DNA of 64,000 bases from Sphingomonas sp. TDK1 (GTDB lineage Bacteria; Pseudomonadota; Alphaproteobacteria; Sphingomonadales; Sphingomonadaceae): assembly GCF_001650735.1 (NCBI RefSeq), contig NZ_LXVY01000043.1, forward strand, positions 41,793-105,792, read 5' to 3'. A model generated the notes under the pieces. It made no database searches and was not told the DNA's origin. It saw only the letters and a program-made list of their open reading frames with translations. A program made the translations under genes and the position numbers. Below, piece by piece: positions 33,127 to 41,251 of this stretch (position 1 is the first letter of the stretch; every line of letters begins with the position of its first letter).

Positions 33127-34143
33127 TCAGGCTGCCTTGGCGGGCTGTACGGCAGGATCGGTTTCCAGGAAGACGATCAGGCCGCGTTCGTAGCGGTCGA
33201 GGTACTGCGTCGTGCGGGGCAGGCGCAACCCGGCGCAGAACAGTGCCTGGGCGGCCTTGTCGCGTGCCAGCTCGATCAGCCGCGGGTGGACATAGGATTT
33301 GCGGGCGATGGCGGGGGTGTTGCCCAGCGCTTCGGTCACGGGCTCGAGCAGCGTTTTCAGCCCGATCGGCTCGGGCGCCTGCGCCAGCGTGCGATAGGCG
33401 ATGACGCTCGCCCCCCAGGTGCGGAAATGCTTGGCGCTGAACGGCGCGTCCATCGCTTCCCGGATATAGGCGTTGACGTCGCTGGAGGTGACCGGATGCG
33501 CCTCGCCGGCATCGTCGATCCAGCGGAACAGGTTCTGGCCGGGCAAGTCCTGGCACCGCTTGACGAAGCGGCTGAGCGACTTGTCCGTCACCGTCATCAC
33601 CCGCAGCTTGCCGGACTTGGCGCGGAACTGGAGCTTGAGCGTGCCGCCCGCGACCTTGACGTGGCGCTTGCGCAGCGTGGTGGCGCCGAAGCTCTTGTTC
33701 TCTTGCGCATAGGCCTCGTTGCCGACGCGGATCGAGCCGAGGTCGAGCAGGCGGACGACGGCAGCGACCGCCTTGTCCTTGCACAGCCCGCGCAGCTGCA
33801 GATCGGCCTCTACCTTGCGGCGCAGGCGGGGCAGGCGCTCGCCGAACATGCCGCAGCGATCGTATTTCGCCGCCTCCTGCGCCTCGCGAAAGCCGGCGTG
33901 ATAGCGATACTGCTTGCGGCCTTTCACGTCATAGCCAGTCGCCTGGATATGCCCGTTGGGATCGGGGCAGAACCACGCATTCGCATAGGCGGGCGGCAGG
34001 CCGATGGCGTTCAGCCGGTCGATTTCGTCGCGGTCGGTGATGCGGGTGCCGTCCGCGTCGAAATAACCCCAGCCGTGGCGCATCTTGCGCCGGGTGATGC
34101 CGGGGGCCTGGTCTTCGACATAGACGATGTCGGCGCTGTCCAT
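33127..34143 (-). CDS. DNA topoisomerase IB (poxvirus/eukaryote-like)
   Basis: Relaxes supercoils by a 3'-phosphotyrosyl intermediate. The 338-residue size is that of bacterial/poxviral type IB enzymes. The nucleophile is Tyr284 in ARKSYVHPRLIE; the catalytic Arg/Lys set is visible in SIRVGNEAYA, TLRKRHV (Arg158/Lys159 region), the GKLR turn and SAKHFRTWG (Lys238, His239, Arg241). The N-terminal beta domain contains GWGYFDADG and WFCPDPNGHIQATGYD. Such enzymes are patchily present in proteobacteria and were probably acquired horizontally long ago. ATG 34143; mscS follows 9 bases downstream. Confidence 0.94.
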   Translation of the reverse strand: MDSADIVYVEDQAPGITRRKMRHGWGYFDADGTRITDRDEIDRLNAIGLPPAYANAWFCPDPNGHIQATGYDVKGRKQYRYHAGFREAQEAAKYDRCGMFGERLPRLRRKVEADLQLRGLCKDKAVAAVVRLLDLGSIRVGNEAYAQENKSFGATTLRKRHVKVAGGTLKLQFRAKSGKLRVMTVTDKSLSRFVKRCQDLPGQNLFRWIDDAGEAHPVTSSDVNAYIREAMDAPFSAKHFRTWGASVIAYRTLAQAPEPIGLKTLLEPVTEALGNTPAIARKSYVHPRLIELARDKAAQALFCAGLRLPRTTQYLDRYERGLIVFLETDPAVQPAKAA

Positions 34144-34260
34144 CGCGGTTCCTTGGAGCAGAGCCTAGGCAAATGCGCCGCAGCAACAATTCGTTCCGGA
34201 ACAAGGGGCGGGGGCTCCGGGTTGGCGGGGCATCTTCCGAAAAACGGGAAAGGATGCCCC

Positions 34261-34812
34261 ATGGCCAATCTCCAGAATGCGCGCGTGCTGATGCTCGCGA
34301 CCGACGGCTTCGAGGAATCGGAGCTGTTCGAACCGCGCCAGGCGCTGCTTGATGCCGGCGCGCAGGTGACGCTCGCCTCGATCACGACCGATCCGATCAC
34401 CGGCGAAAGCGGCGGCGAGAAGGGGAAGAGCATCACGCCGGACACGACGCTCGACCAGATCGAGCTCGATCAGTTCGATGCGCTGGTGCTGCCGGGCGGC
34501 GTCGGCAATCCGGACAAGCTGCGCATGAATGCGAAGGCGGTCGAGATCGCCCGCAGCTTCATGGATTCGAACCGGCTGGTCGCGGCGATCTGCCATGCGC
34601 CCTGGCTGCTCGCGGAAGCGGATGTGGTCGCCGGTCGCCGGCTTACCAGCTGGCCGTCGATCCGCACCGACCTCGCCAATGCCGGCGCGGACGTAGTCGA
34701 TGAGGAAGTGGTGAGCGACGGCAACCTCATCACCAGCCGCAAGCCGGACGATATCCCGGCGTTCAACCTCGCGGTGATCGCCGCGCTGGAAGACGTGACC
34801 GCTCCGGCCTGA
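34261..34812 (+). CDS. DJ-1/PfpI-family protein (type 1 glutamine amidotransferase-like)
   Basis: A 183-residue protein of the PfpI/YhbO group, annotated variously as protease, deglycase or stress protein. The nucleophile elbow is AAICHAPWLL (Cys111, His112) and the conserved Glu is in DGFEESELFEP (Glu18/19). The LVLPGGVGNPD loop is diagnostic. ATG 34261 begins exactly at the conserved start; the long frame reaching back to 31408 is antisense shadow. Its last 50 bases overlap the convergent acyltransferase gene. It is likely a cytosolic carbonyl-stress protein. Confidence 0.93.
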   Translation: MANLQNARVLMLATDGFEESELFEPRQALLDAGAQVTLASITTDPITGESGGEKGKSITPDTTLDQIELDQFDALVLPGGVGNPDKLRMNAKAVEIARSFMDSNRLVAAICHAPWLLAEADVVAGRRLTSWPSIRTDLANAGADVVDEEVVSDGNLITSRKPDDIPAFNLAVIAALEDVTAPA

Positions 34813-35851
34813 ACCCGAGACGGTTGATCCATCGCTGCGCGGGGCGCTCCACCCAGCGGTGGAGCGCCACCGACGCCGCGAGGACCAGCAGCAGATACAG
34901 CATCGCCAGCGGCCAGCCGATCGTCTCCCGATGCACAAAGACCAGCTTGAAGGCGAACCACAGCAGGAAGTGGCTGAGATAGGTCGCGTAGCTGATCTCG
35001 CCGAGGCGGTGGAGCCACACGCCGTCGAGCGGATGGCCCGGCCGGCCGGTGGTGAGGGCAAGCCCCAACAACAGTGCGGCAAGGGCTGCGGGAACCGTCA
35101 GCGTTTCCGGTGCACCGAACCACCACGCTATCCCGATCAGCGCGGCGGCACCGAAGCAGGCAAGGGCGGCGCGGCGTTCCCGCCACCGATGCCAGAGCGT
35201 GTAAAGCAACGTCCCGCTCGCGAATTCCAGCAGGCAGCGGATAAGCCCGAGGTGTCGGATGTCGTCCCCCAGCCCGCTTGCGCCGCGGATGGCGAATGCC
35301 GCATGCAGGACCAACAGCAGCGCGGCCAGTCCGGCGAGCACGATGCGCGCATCCCGGCGACGCCAGTCGACTGCACAGACCCAAAGCGGAAACAGCAGAT
35401 AGGCGGCCAGTTCGCACGAGATCGACCAAGCCGGATCGTTCCAGCACAGTGGCTCGGTAAAACCCCAGGCCTGCACCAGCAGAAGATGTGCGGGCAATGC
35501 GGGCAGCGAAAAGTCCGGCGTTGCCCGGCCCGATGCGCGGAGCACGCCCAACAGCAACAGCGCAAAGCCGAGCATCACCGCATGGAGCGGCCAGATCCGC
35601 GCCACACGCCGGCGCAGAAAATCGGGAACGTCCGCCAAGCCGGTGGCGCGAAGCCGTTCGCCGTGACTGAGCGCCAGCACGAAGCCGGATAGCAGGAAGA
35701 AGAAGTCGACGGCCAGATAGCCCTTTGCAAGCACCGTTTCCGCCGCCGGCGGCAAGCCTTCCAGCGAGACCCGCAAATGATAGAGCACCACCCACCATGC
35801 GGCGATTCCCCGCGCCGAGGTCAACGCGCGCAGTTCGGGGCGGGCGCTCAT
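34763..35851 (-). CDS. OafA-type acyltransferase 3 family membrane protein
   Basis: A 362-residue integral membrane acyltransferase that O-acetylates polysaccharide or lipid-linked glycans. The start MSARPELRALTSARGIAAWWVVLYHL carries the essential RALTSARG(I/L)A...H pattern; RRVARIWPLH is the second signature. About ten transmembrane helices follow. The ATG at 35851 overlaps the stop of the O-ligase gene (ATGA), so the two are translationally coupled. At the other end its last 50 bases run antisense through the end of the DJ-1 gene. Together with the ligase and the nearby GT4 this points to exopolysaccharide or O-glycan decoration. Confidence 0.92.
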   Translation of the reverse strand: MSARPELRALTSARGIAAWWVVLYHLRVSLEGLPPAAETVLAKGYLAVDFFFLLSGFVLALSHGERLRATGLADVPDFLRRRVARIWPLHAVMLGFALLLLGVLRASGRATPDFSLPALPAHLLLVQAWGFTEPLCWNDPAWSISCELAAYLLFPLWVCAVDWRRRDARIVLAGLAALLLVLHAAFAIRGASGLGDDIRHLGLIRCLLEFASGTLLYTLWHRWRERRAALACFGAAALIGIAWWFGAPETLTVPAALAALLLGLALTTGRPGHPLDGVWLHRLGEISYATYLSHFLLWFAFKLVFVHRETIGWPLAMLYLLLVLAASVALHRWVERPAQRWINRLGFRPERSRLPARRSPRG

Positions 35852-37197
35852 GCCGCGGCGACGCGCGCCTTGCGCAGTGGCCGCCAGTCCGCGGCGGCGC
35901 GCTTGCGCCCGCAATAGGTGTCGAGCCCGATCTGCGCGCCGATCAGCATGTAGACGAAGGGCTGGAAGGCGATCGCCACAAAGGCGGCGCCGAGCAGGTA
36001 GACGATGTGCCCGTTCTGCAGCGCGGCGGCGAGCGGTGCGATCCATGCTTCATCGTCCCGGGCGCGGGCATAGCGGCGACGCAGCACCTCCATGCGGAAC
36101 AGCCCGGCGAGGTTGATGAGCAACCACAGCGCCAGGCCGGGATAGCCCTGCTCGCCCAGCATCTCGAAATAGGCGCTATGGTAGGCGCGGGCCTTGTCGA
36201 CCTCCAGGGAGCGATCGACCACCGCGACTCCGCCCTGGTCCGTCACCGCCACCTTCTCGTAGCGGATCTGGTTCTGGCGATAGGCTTCGAACCCGCCGCC
36301 GAGTGGATGGCTGCGGGCATAATCCATCGTCCATTGCCATACGGCGAGGCGCGTGGAGGCGGAGGCATCGCCCTGGTAGGTCTTGATCGTTCCCATCCGC
36401 TCGGTGAAGGCGGAAGGCAGGAAGGGCAGGGCGGCCAGGCCCATCGCCGCCACGCAGCCGAGATAGAGCAGCTTCTTCTGGCTGTCCCGCAGCATCAGCA
36501 GGGCGACCAGCCCGATGCAGAGCAGCCCGGTGCGTGTAGAGGTGCCGATCGGGATCAGCAGGCAGGCGAAGCACAGGGCATAGGCGAAGATCTTCATTCG
36601 CCAGTACGGCGCGAAGATCGTGCCGTGCCGGGTGAACCACAGGATCAGCGGCAGGATGGCGATCGCGACGGTGGAAATCGTGCTGCCCTCGTACAGGCCC
36701 GAATTGTTGGAGACCATCAGGTTCAACTCGCCATAGCCGCCGCCCGAGAGGATGGTCTTGATCGCGCCGACGATGATGATCGAACTGGCCGAAAGCACCA
36801 TGAACAGCAGCAGCGCCTCGATGCGCAGGCGCGTGCGCAGGGTGAGCGGCAGGAAGGCGGCGAAGGCCAGCGCCTTCCAGACCCAGTCCCATTTGTCCTT
36901 CGCCTCGACCGGAAAGTCGGCGTGCAGCGTGGTGAACCAGCAATAGGCGATCAGCGCCACGATCATCAGCTGGCGCGGTGCTGCGCGCACATCGCGCTTG
37001 TCGTCGAACAGCAGGAAGCCGCCCAGTGCCAGCGCCGCCGCCATCGCCGAGATCGGCAGGGAATTGAGCAGGAGGTAAGTCAGCCGCTGGGGCGCTACGA
37101 TATCGATATAGGCGTAGACCAGCACGAACAGGAACGGCTTGCGAAAGCCGGTGCCGAAGAACGCCGCCAGGAACAGGACGAAGATATAGTCACGCAC
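35848..37197 (-). CDS. Exosortase-A-associated O-glycosylation ligase (TIGR03097/DUF5935-like)
   Basis: A 449-residue polytopic protein with the Wzy/O-antigen-ligase layout: about eleven membrane helices and a large periplasmic loop near residues 255-335 with QGDASASTRLAVWQWTMDYA and the HPLGGGFEAY motif. The N-terminal MRDYIFVLFLAAFFGTGF with PFLFVLVYAYIDIVAPQRL is typical of the putative O-glycosylation ligase of exosortase A (PEP-CTERM) systems. It should move a glycan from undecaprenyl carrier to an acceptor. GTG 37197 overlaps the end of a small membrane-protein gene by 8 bases. The exosortase itself is not in the window. Confidence 0.88.
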   Translation of the reverse strand: MRDYIFVLFLAAFFGTGFRKPFLFVLVYAYIDIVAPQRLTYLLLNSLPISAMAAALALGGFLLFDDKRDVRAAPRQLMIVALIAYCWFTTLHADFPVEAKDKWDWVWKALAFAAFLPLTLRTRLRIEALLLFMVLSASSIIIVGAIKTILSGGGYGELNLMVSNNSGLYEGSTISTVAIAILPLILWFTRHGTIFAPYWRMKIFAYALCFACLLIPIGTSTRTGLLCIGLVALLMLRDSQKKLLYLGCVAAMGLAALPFLPSAFTERMGTIKTYQGDASASTRLAVWQWTMDYARSHPLGGGFEAYRQNQIRYEKVAVTDQGGVAVVDRSLEVDKARAYHSAYFEMLGEQGYPGLALWLLINLAGLFRMEVLRRRYARARDDEAWIAPLAAALQNGHIVYLLGAAFVAIAFQPFVYMLIGAQIGLDTYCGRKRAAADWRPLRKARVAAA

Positions 37198-37339
37198 CGG
37201 GCTTGCCCCGGCGGCGGCGCGGCTTTTCCTGTTCGGCGGGAGCGGCGTCTTCCTTGTCGAGGTCGGGGCGGCGCAGCAGGAGGAACGCCGCCAGCAGCAT
37301 CAGCCCATGGGTGAGGGCGAGCGAAAGATTGTCGATCAT
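37190..37339 (-). CDS. 49-residue single-span membrane protein upstream of the O-ligase
   Basis: A short frame from ATG 37339 to TGA 37190. The product begins MIDNLSLALTHGLMLLAAF, continues through LLLRRPDLDKE and ends with a basic RRRRGKPGA tail: one membrane helix (about residues 5-22) and a charged cytoplasmic tail. The stop overlaps the GTG start of the O-ligase (8 bases shared), strongly suggesting translational coupling as the first gene of the ligase-acyltransferase operon. I do not recognise a family. Codon use is like its neighbours, with third positions G/C. Real protein rather than leader is likely but unproven. Confidence 0.6.
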   Translation of the reverse strand: MIDNLSLALTHGLMLLAAFLLLRRPDLDKEDAAPAEQEKPRRRRGKPGA

Positions 37340-37421
37340 CGGGCGGGCCGTTCCTTCCGGCCTCTTCCTAGCGCTGGTGCAGTTGACGCGGCGTTAAGCG
37401 CGCCGTGGCATGCAGGCTGGC

Positions 37422-38624
37422 ATGCGAGTCCTGCACCTCCTGGATCACGGCCTGCCGCTGCACAGCGGCTATGCGTTTCGTACCCGCGCCATCCTCAAGG
37501 CCGAATTGGCGCGCGGCTGGGAGGTGGCGGCGGTCACCGGGCCGCGCCATGGCCCGGCGCCGGCCAGCGAGGAGACGATCGACGGCCTGCGCTTCTATCG
37601 CACCCGGCCGGTCGCCCAGCGACTTCCGGGTCTTGGCGAGTGGCGCGAGATCGATGCCTTTGCGCGTCGCGTTCACCAAGTGGTCAGGCGCTTCCAGCCC
37701 GATGTGCTGCACGCGCATTCGCCCGTGCTCTGCGCGCTGGCCGGGATTCGTGTACGGCGCTGGACGGGCGTGCCGCTGCTCTACGAAATTCGAGCCTTCT
37801 GGGAAGATGCGGCCGTTGGCAACGGCACCGGGCGCGAGGGCAGCCTTCGGTACCGAATCACCAAGGCGCTGGAGACCCATGCCGTCCGCCGGGCAAACGC
37901 GGTGGCGGTGATCTGCGACGGGCTGCGCGGGGACCTGATCGGCCGGGGGATCGATCCGGGCAAGATCGTCGTCTCTCCCAACGGTGTCGACATGGGAATG
38001 TTCGGCGAGCCGCTGCCGCATGACGGGGCATTGGCCGCCGAACTCGGCCTGCGAGGCGCTGAGACGATCGGCTTCATCGGCAGCTTCTATGACTATGAGG
38101 GGCTGGATGTGCTGCTGGCGGCGATGCCGGCGCTGGTCGCGGCGCGGCCGGCGATGCACCTGCTGCTGGTCGGCGGCGGCCCGGCCGAGCCGGCGCTTCG
38201 CGCGCAGGCCGCTGCTTCGCCCGTTGCGGATCGCATCCATTTCCTTGGCCGCGTGCCGCACGACGCCGTGGAGCGCTATTACAGCCTGATCGACGTGCTG
38301 GTGTATCCGCGCAAGAAGATGCGGCTGACCGATCTCGTCACGCCGCTCAAGCCGCTGGAAGCGATGGCGCAGCAGCGTCTGGTCGCCGCTTCGGACGTGG
38401 GCGGGCACCGCGAGCTGATTGCGGATGGCGATACCGGCACTCTGTTCACGGCAGATGATCCGGCGGCCCTCGCCAGCGCCGTTGCGAAAATTTTTGGTGT
38501 TCGTGATCAATGGGATGCGCGCAAAAAACGCGCCCGAGCGTATATCGAGGCCGAGCGCAACTGGTCTGTAAATATTGCAGTGTATGACGGAGTGTATGAA
38601 AAGCTTGCCATAAGTATGGCATGA
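37422..38624 (+). CDS. Glycosyltransferase family 4, exosortase-A-system type
   Basis: A cytosolic, membrane-peripheral retaining glycosyltransferase (GT-B fold) of 400 residues. The N-terminal domain starts MRVLHLLDHGLPLHSGYAFR, a start seen in the PEP-CTERM/exosortase-A-associated family. The C-terminal domain has VVSPNGVDMGMF, IGFIGSFYDYEGLDVLL, LLLVGGGP, IHFLGRVPHDAVERYY and the EX7E-like PLKPLEAMAQQRLVAASDVGGHRE. The ATG at 37422 is preferred to 37410. It is divergent from the O-ligase operon across only 82 bases, so the two units may share regulation and make one glycan. Confidence 0.9.
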   Translation: MRVLHLLDHGLPLHSGYAFRTRAILKAELARGWEVAAVTGPRHGPAPASEETIDGLRFYRTRPVAQRLPGLGEWREIDAFARRVHQVVRRFQPDVLHAHSPVLCALAGIRVRRWTGVPLLYEIRAFWEDAAVGNGTGREGSLRYRITKALETHAVRRANAVAVICDGLRGDLIGRGIDPGKIVVSPNGVDMGMFGEPLPHDGALAAELGLRGAETIGFIGSFYDYEGLDVLLAAMPALVAARPAMHLLLVGGGPAEPALRAQAAASPVADRIHFLGRVPHDAVERYYSLIDVLVYPRKKMRLTDLVTPLKPLEAMAQQRLVAASDVGGHRELIADGDTGTLFTADDPAALASAVAKIFGVRDQWDARKKRARAYIEAERNWSVNIAVYDGVYEKLAISMA

Positions 38625-38658
38625 GAACCACGTGGTCGCACACGTTTCGGGTGAACGC

Positions 38659-39381
38659 ATGAACCTGCCCCGTGTCCCCCTTGCCGCCCTCCTGCTGGGC
38701 GGCGTCTCGGCGCTTGCCGTTGTCGCGCTTCCGGCGTCGATGGTGCACGGCCTGCTTTCCGGCGCCGAATGGAACGCCTTCCTGCCGGAGCAGGTCGGCG
38801 CTGCGTCGCGCCCGCTCCTGGCACTTGTGACGGGGGCGATGGGCATTGGTGCCGGCATGGCTGGCGCGCAGTTGTTCGGGCGGCGGGAACACGAAGTGGC
38901 GAGCTTCGGCCCCGGCCCGATGCCCGCCATTCGCCGAATCGACGCACATCCCGACGCCCGACCGCGCCAGCCCCTCCGCGCGACGCACGAACTCGATCTG
39001 CCGGCATGGGCAGCGGACAAGGACGCCGATGCGGTCTCCGCCGCGCCTGTCCTGCCGTCCGAGCGCGACCTTCCCGCCGATCTCGATCAACCGCTCGCCG
39101 CCTTCGATCCGCAGGCCATCCCTACGGTGCCGTTGCCACCGCCGGTGCCGCCCCGCCGCGAACGGGCAGCCACGCCCGCGCTTCGCCCCCAGGCCAATCG
39201 CGATCCCGCCGAGCGGCTCGTCCGTCCGGAAACCGACGCGACGGTGCATGCATTGCTGGAGCGGCTGGAGCGTGGCGTCGTTCGTCGCAACCAGGCCGCG
39301 CAGGCCCGCGCCCGTGCGCGGACCGATCGCGGGCTCGACGATGCGCTGGCCGCCCTGCGGAGCCTTGCACGCCAGGCCTGA
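38659..39381 (+). CDS. Hypothetical membrane protein with a Pro/Ala-rich soluble region
   Basis: I recognise no family. The 240-residue product has two N-terminal membrane helices (VPLAALLLGGVSALAVVALP and a second around LLALVTGAMGIGAGMAGAQLF) connected by a short loop with GAEWNAFLPEQ. Next come about 110 residues of Pro/Ala/Asp-rich, probably disordered sequence with PTVPLPPPVPPRRE. The C-terminus is a helical, Arg-rich segment (ALLERLERGVVRRNQAAQARARARTD, split). Such a layout suits an envelope scaffold. It starts 35 bases after the glycosyltransferase and may be in its operon. An upstream GTG (38632) would add nine residues. Confidence 0.65.
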   Translation: MNLPRVPLAALLLGGVSALAVVALPASMVHGLLSGAEWNAFLPEQVGAASRPLLALVTGAMGIGAGMAGAQLFGRREHEVASFGPGPMPAIRRIDAHPDARPRQPLRATHELDLPAWAADKDADAVSAAPVLPSERDLPADLDQPLAAFDPQAIPTVPLPPPVPPRRERAATPALRPQANRDPAERLVRPETDATVHALLERLERGVVRRNQAAQARARARTDRGLDDALAALRSLARQA

Positions 39382-39388
39382 GTGTCGC

Positions 39389-39622
39389 TCAGCATTCCTC
39401 CACGGTCAGCGCCTCCAGCGTCGCGCGCGCCTGGCCGTCCTGCGCGTGCAGCGCCGCCACCACCAGATCGGCGACGAGGTGGCCGGCCAGTTTCAGCTCC
39501 AGCTCCGGGAGCGCCGCCAGCCAATGGCGCAATGCCGGACTCTCCTCGACCTCCAGCACGATCCGGTGTCGTGCTCCGGTGAAGGTCACGCTCGCCCAAG
39601 GCGTCCAGTCGGCTTCGACCAC
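39389..39622 (-). CDS. Small conserved-looking protein, start uncertain (possible frameshift partner)
   Basis: The frame ending at 39389 contains a well-behaved protein segment: ADWTPWASVTFTGARHRIVLEVEESPALRHWLAALPELELKLAGHLVADLVVAALHAQDG and on (positions given, only parts quoted). GTG 39622 is the first clear start after the upstream 76-residue gene's stop, but coding-like sequence (LERALTVSAAAHGCAIRV) continues upstream in the same frame for at least 18 codons, overlapping that gene. The true start may therefore be non-canonical, or the two frames may be one gene split by a frameshift. Family unknown. Confidence 0.5.
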   Translation of the reverse strand: MVEADWTPWASVTFTGARHRIVLEVEESPALRHWLAALPELELKLAGHLVADLVVAALHAQDGQARATLEALTVEEC

Positions 39623-39657
39623 GCGTATCGCGCAGCCATGCGCGGCAGCGGAAACCG

Positions 39658-39888
39658 TCAGCGCGCGTTCGAGGCGCGCGCCGACGTCGCGCCGCCGCGC
39701 CGCGCCGGTTGCCAGGCCGGCGGGGCGGCGAGGAACGCGCGCACCCGCGCCGCCAAGACCGGCCCCGGCACCCGCCCCTGGCGCAGATCCCCTACCAGAC
39801 GCGGATCGCCCGCCGCCAATCGTCCGAACCGCGTCGCCGACATGTGCGTCCGCTCCAGAAACGCTTCGATTTCCTTGTGCAAGGACAT
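39658..39888 (-). CDS. 76-residue helical protein, putative DNA-binding
   Basis: The product begins MSLHKEIEAFLERTHMSATRFGRLAAGDPRLVGDLRQGR (parts), which has the length and pattern of a compact helix-turn-helix: an MSxTxFGRLA helix, DPRLV turn and VPGPVLAARVRAFL helix. A basic, low-complexity tail follows. It overlaps the next gene's frame by several codons and is divergent from the S24 repressor gene at 39978 with 89 bases between starts, which suggests a regulator pair. Function not assigned. Confidence 0.6.
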   Translation of the reverse strand: MSLHKEIEAFLERTHMSATRFGRLAAGDPRLVGDLRQGRVPGPVLAARVRAFLAAPPAWQPARRGGATSARASNAR

Positions 39889-39977
39889 CCATCGCCCTCC
39901 TCCTTCGACTCAGATGATCCCGATATGTTCTCATCTGTGGCTTGCGTAGGAAAAATCCTGCGTGTAGGAAAGAGGGC
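39889..39977. promoter_or_regulatory. Divergent intergenic region with a direct repeat
   Basis: Contains GCGTAGGAAAAAT and, 13 bases on, GTGTAGGAAAG, an imperfect direct repeat that ends at the GAGGG ribosome-binding site of the S24 gene; AGGAAAAATCCT is also partly palindromic. A possible operator for the LexA-like repressor. Very short for two promoters. Confidence 0.35.
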
Positions 39978-40595
39978 ATGGAAGCCGATGTGCAACGGGC
40001 GAATTTTGCGAAACTCGTGGCGGAGCGCGGGCTCCGGCTGGCGCGCCTGTCGCGCGTCCTGGGGCGTAATCCGGCCTATTTGCAGCAGTATCTGATGCGG
40101 GGATCGCCGCGCGAGTTGCCCGAGCGCGATCGGGCGCGGCTGGCGGAATATCTCGGCGTGGACGAGACGGTGCTCGGCGGGCGGGCGCAGGCGGCGCTGA
40201 TTGCCTTGCCGCGGATCGACCTGGGTGCCTCGGCGGGGCCGGGAGGCTGGGCGGAGGAGGAGACGCTGCGCGCGCCATTCGGCTTTCCGCCGGCATTGCT
40301 GCAGCAGCTCGGCGTCCGTGGCGAGGCCGCATCGATAGTGCGCGTTTCGGGAGAGTCGATGGCGCCGACGCTCCGCGATGGCGACGAGGTCCTGGTCGAT
40401 CGCGACCGGTGCCGGATCGATCCGCGCGGCATCTTCGTGCTGCGGGTGGAGGGAGAGTTGCTGGTCAAGCGCGTGCGACCCGCCGTGGGCGGGGTGGAAC
40501 TGGTGAGCGACAATCCGGACTATCCGGTCCGGCGGGTAGGTTCGGGCAGCTTCCGGCTGATCGGGCGTGTCGCCTGGCTGGGGCGTGCCCTGTGA
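39978..40595 (+). CDS. Helix-turn-helix protein with S24 (LexA-like) peptidase domain
   Basis: A 205-residue repressor-like protein. The first 70 residues contain a degenerate helix-turn-helix (FAKLVAERGLRLARLSRVLG followed by RNPAYLQQYLMRGSPRELPE). Residues about 110-205 are an S24/LexA peptidase: the nucleophile Ser in VRVSGESMAPTLRDGDEVLV and the Lys in GELLVKRVRP. The Ala-Gly cleavage site expected between domains is not obvious, although LGGRAQAAL is a candidate. Could be a phage-type or stress repressor. ATG 39978 follows AGAGGG. The downstream methyltransferase gene overlaps its stop (GTGA). Confidence 0.85.
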   Translation: MEADVQRANFAKLVAERGLRLARLSRVLGRNPAYLQQYLMRGSPRELPERDRARLAEYLGVDETVLGGRAQAALIALPRIDLGASAGPGGWAEEETLRAPFGFPPALLQQLGVRGEAASIVRVSGESMAPTLRDGDEVLVDRDRCRIDPRGIFVLRVEGELLVKRVRPAVGGVELVSDNPDYPVRRVGSGSFRLIGRVAWLGRAL

Positions 40596-41215
40596 CGGCG
40601 GACCCGAGCATCGCCGCGTTCATCCGCGCGCAGCTGCCGGTAGAGCCGGTGCCTGGGCTGCCCCATCTCCGGCTGCACAAGGCGGGTCCGGCAAGCGGTG
40701 TCGGGCGCCTGGGCGAGACGCCGCCCTATTGGGCCTATTGGTGGGCCGGCGGCCTCGCGCTCGCACGGTACCTGACCGATACCCCCGCCGCAGTCGCAGG
40801 ACGTCGCGTTTTCGATCTCGGCGCGGGCTCGGGATTGGTGGGCATCGCGGCCGCACGGGCGGGGGCGGTGCAGGTGACTGCCTCGGAGCTGGACCCGAAT
40901 GCGCAGGTCGCCATCGCGCTCAATGCCGCCCTGAATCAGGTCGAGATCGCGCCTATTCTAGGCGACCGGACCCGCGAAGAGCCGCCGGATGCCGAGGTCC
41001 TGCTCGTCGGCGACGTCTTCTACGCGCCTGACGTTGCCGCGAAGATGACGGCGTTCCTCGATCGATGCGCTTCGGCCGGAATCACGGTGCTGGTCGGCGA
41101 CCCGTGGCGAGGCCCGCTGCCGCTGGAGCGGCTGGAGCTGCTTGCCCGCTACGATGTGGCGGAGACGGGCGCGGACAAGCCGGCCGGCGTGTTCCGCTAC
41201 AACTCGGCTGCTTGA
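40592..41215 (+). CDS. Class I SAM-dependent methyltransferase (ETFBKMT/PrmA-like)
   Basis: A 207-residue cytosolic methyltransferase. Motif I is VFDLGAGSGLVGIAAARAGA, the acidic SAM ribose ligand is in VTASELDPNA and motif IV is VLLVGDVFYAPDVA. The N-terminal PYWAYWWAGGLALARYL is typical of the group containing ETF-beta lysine methyltransferase and METTL20-like proteins that act on lysines of other proteins. GTG 40592 overlaps the S24 stop (GTGA), so the pair is coupled. Substrate unproven. Confidence 0.88.
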   Translation: MTADPSIAAFIRAQLPVEPVPGLPHLRLHKAGPASGVGRLGETPPYWAYWWAGGLALARYLTDTPAAVAGRRVFDLGAGSGLVGIAAARAGAVQVTASELDPNAQVAIALNAALNQVEIAPILGDRTREEPPDAEVLLVGDVFYAPDVAAKMTAFLDRCASAGITVLVGDPWRGPLPLERLELLARYDVAETGADKPAGVFRYNSAA

Positions 41216-41251
41216 TGCACGGGCCGGGGGTGCGGACCCCCGGCTCCATGC

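Noticed and set aside
31408..34812. 1134-codon plus-strand frame antisense to mscS and topoisomerase IB
   Set aside because: Only its last 183 codons (34261-34812, the DJ-1 gene) encode a recognisable protein. The rest is Arg/Asp/Gly-rich antisense shadow over two well-supported genes, a common effect in GC-rich DNA.
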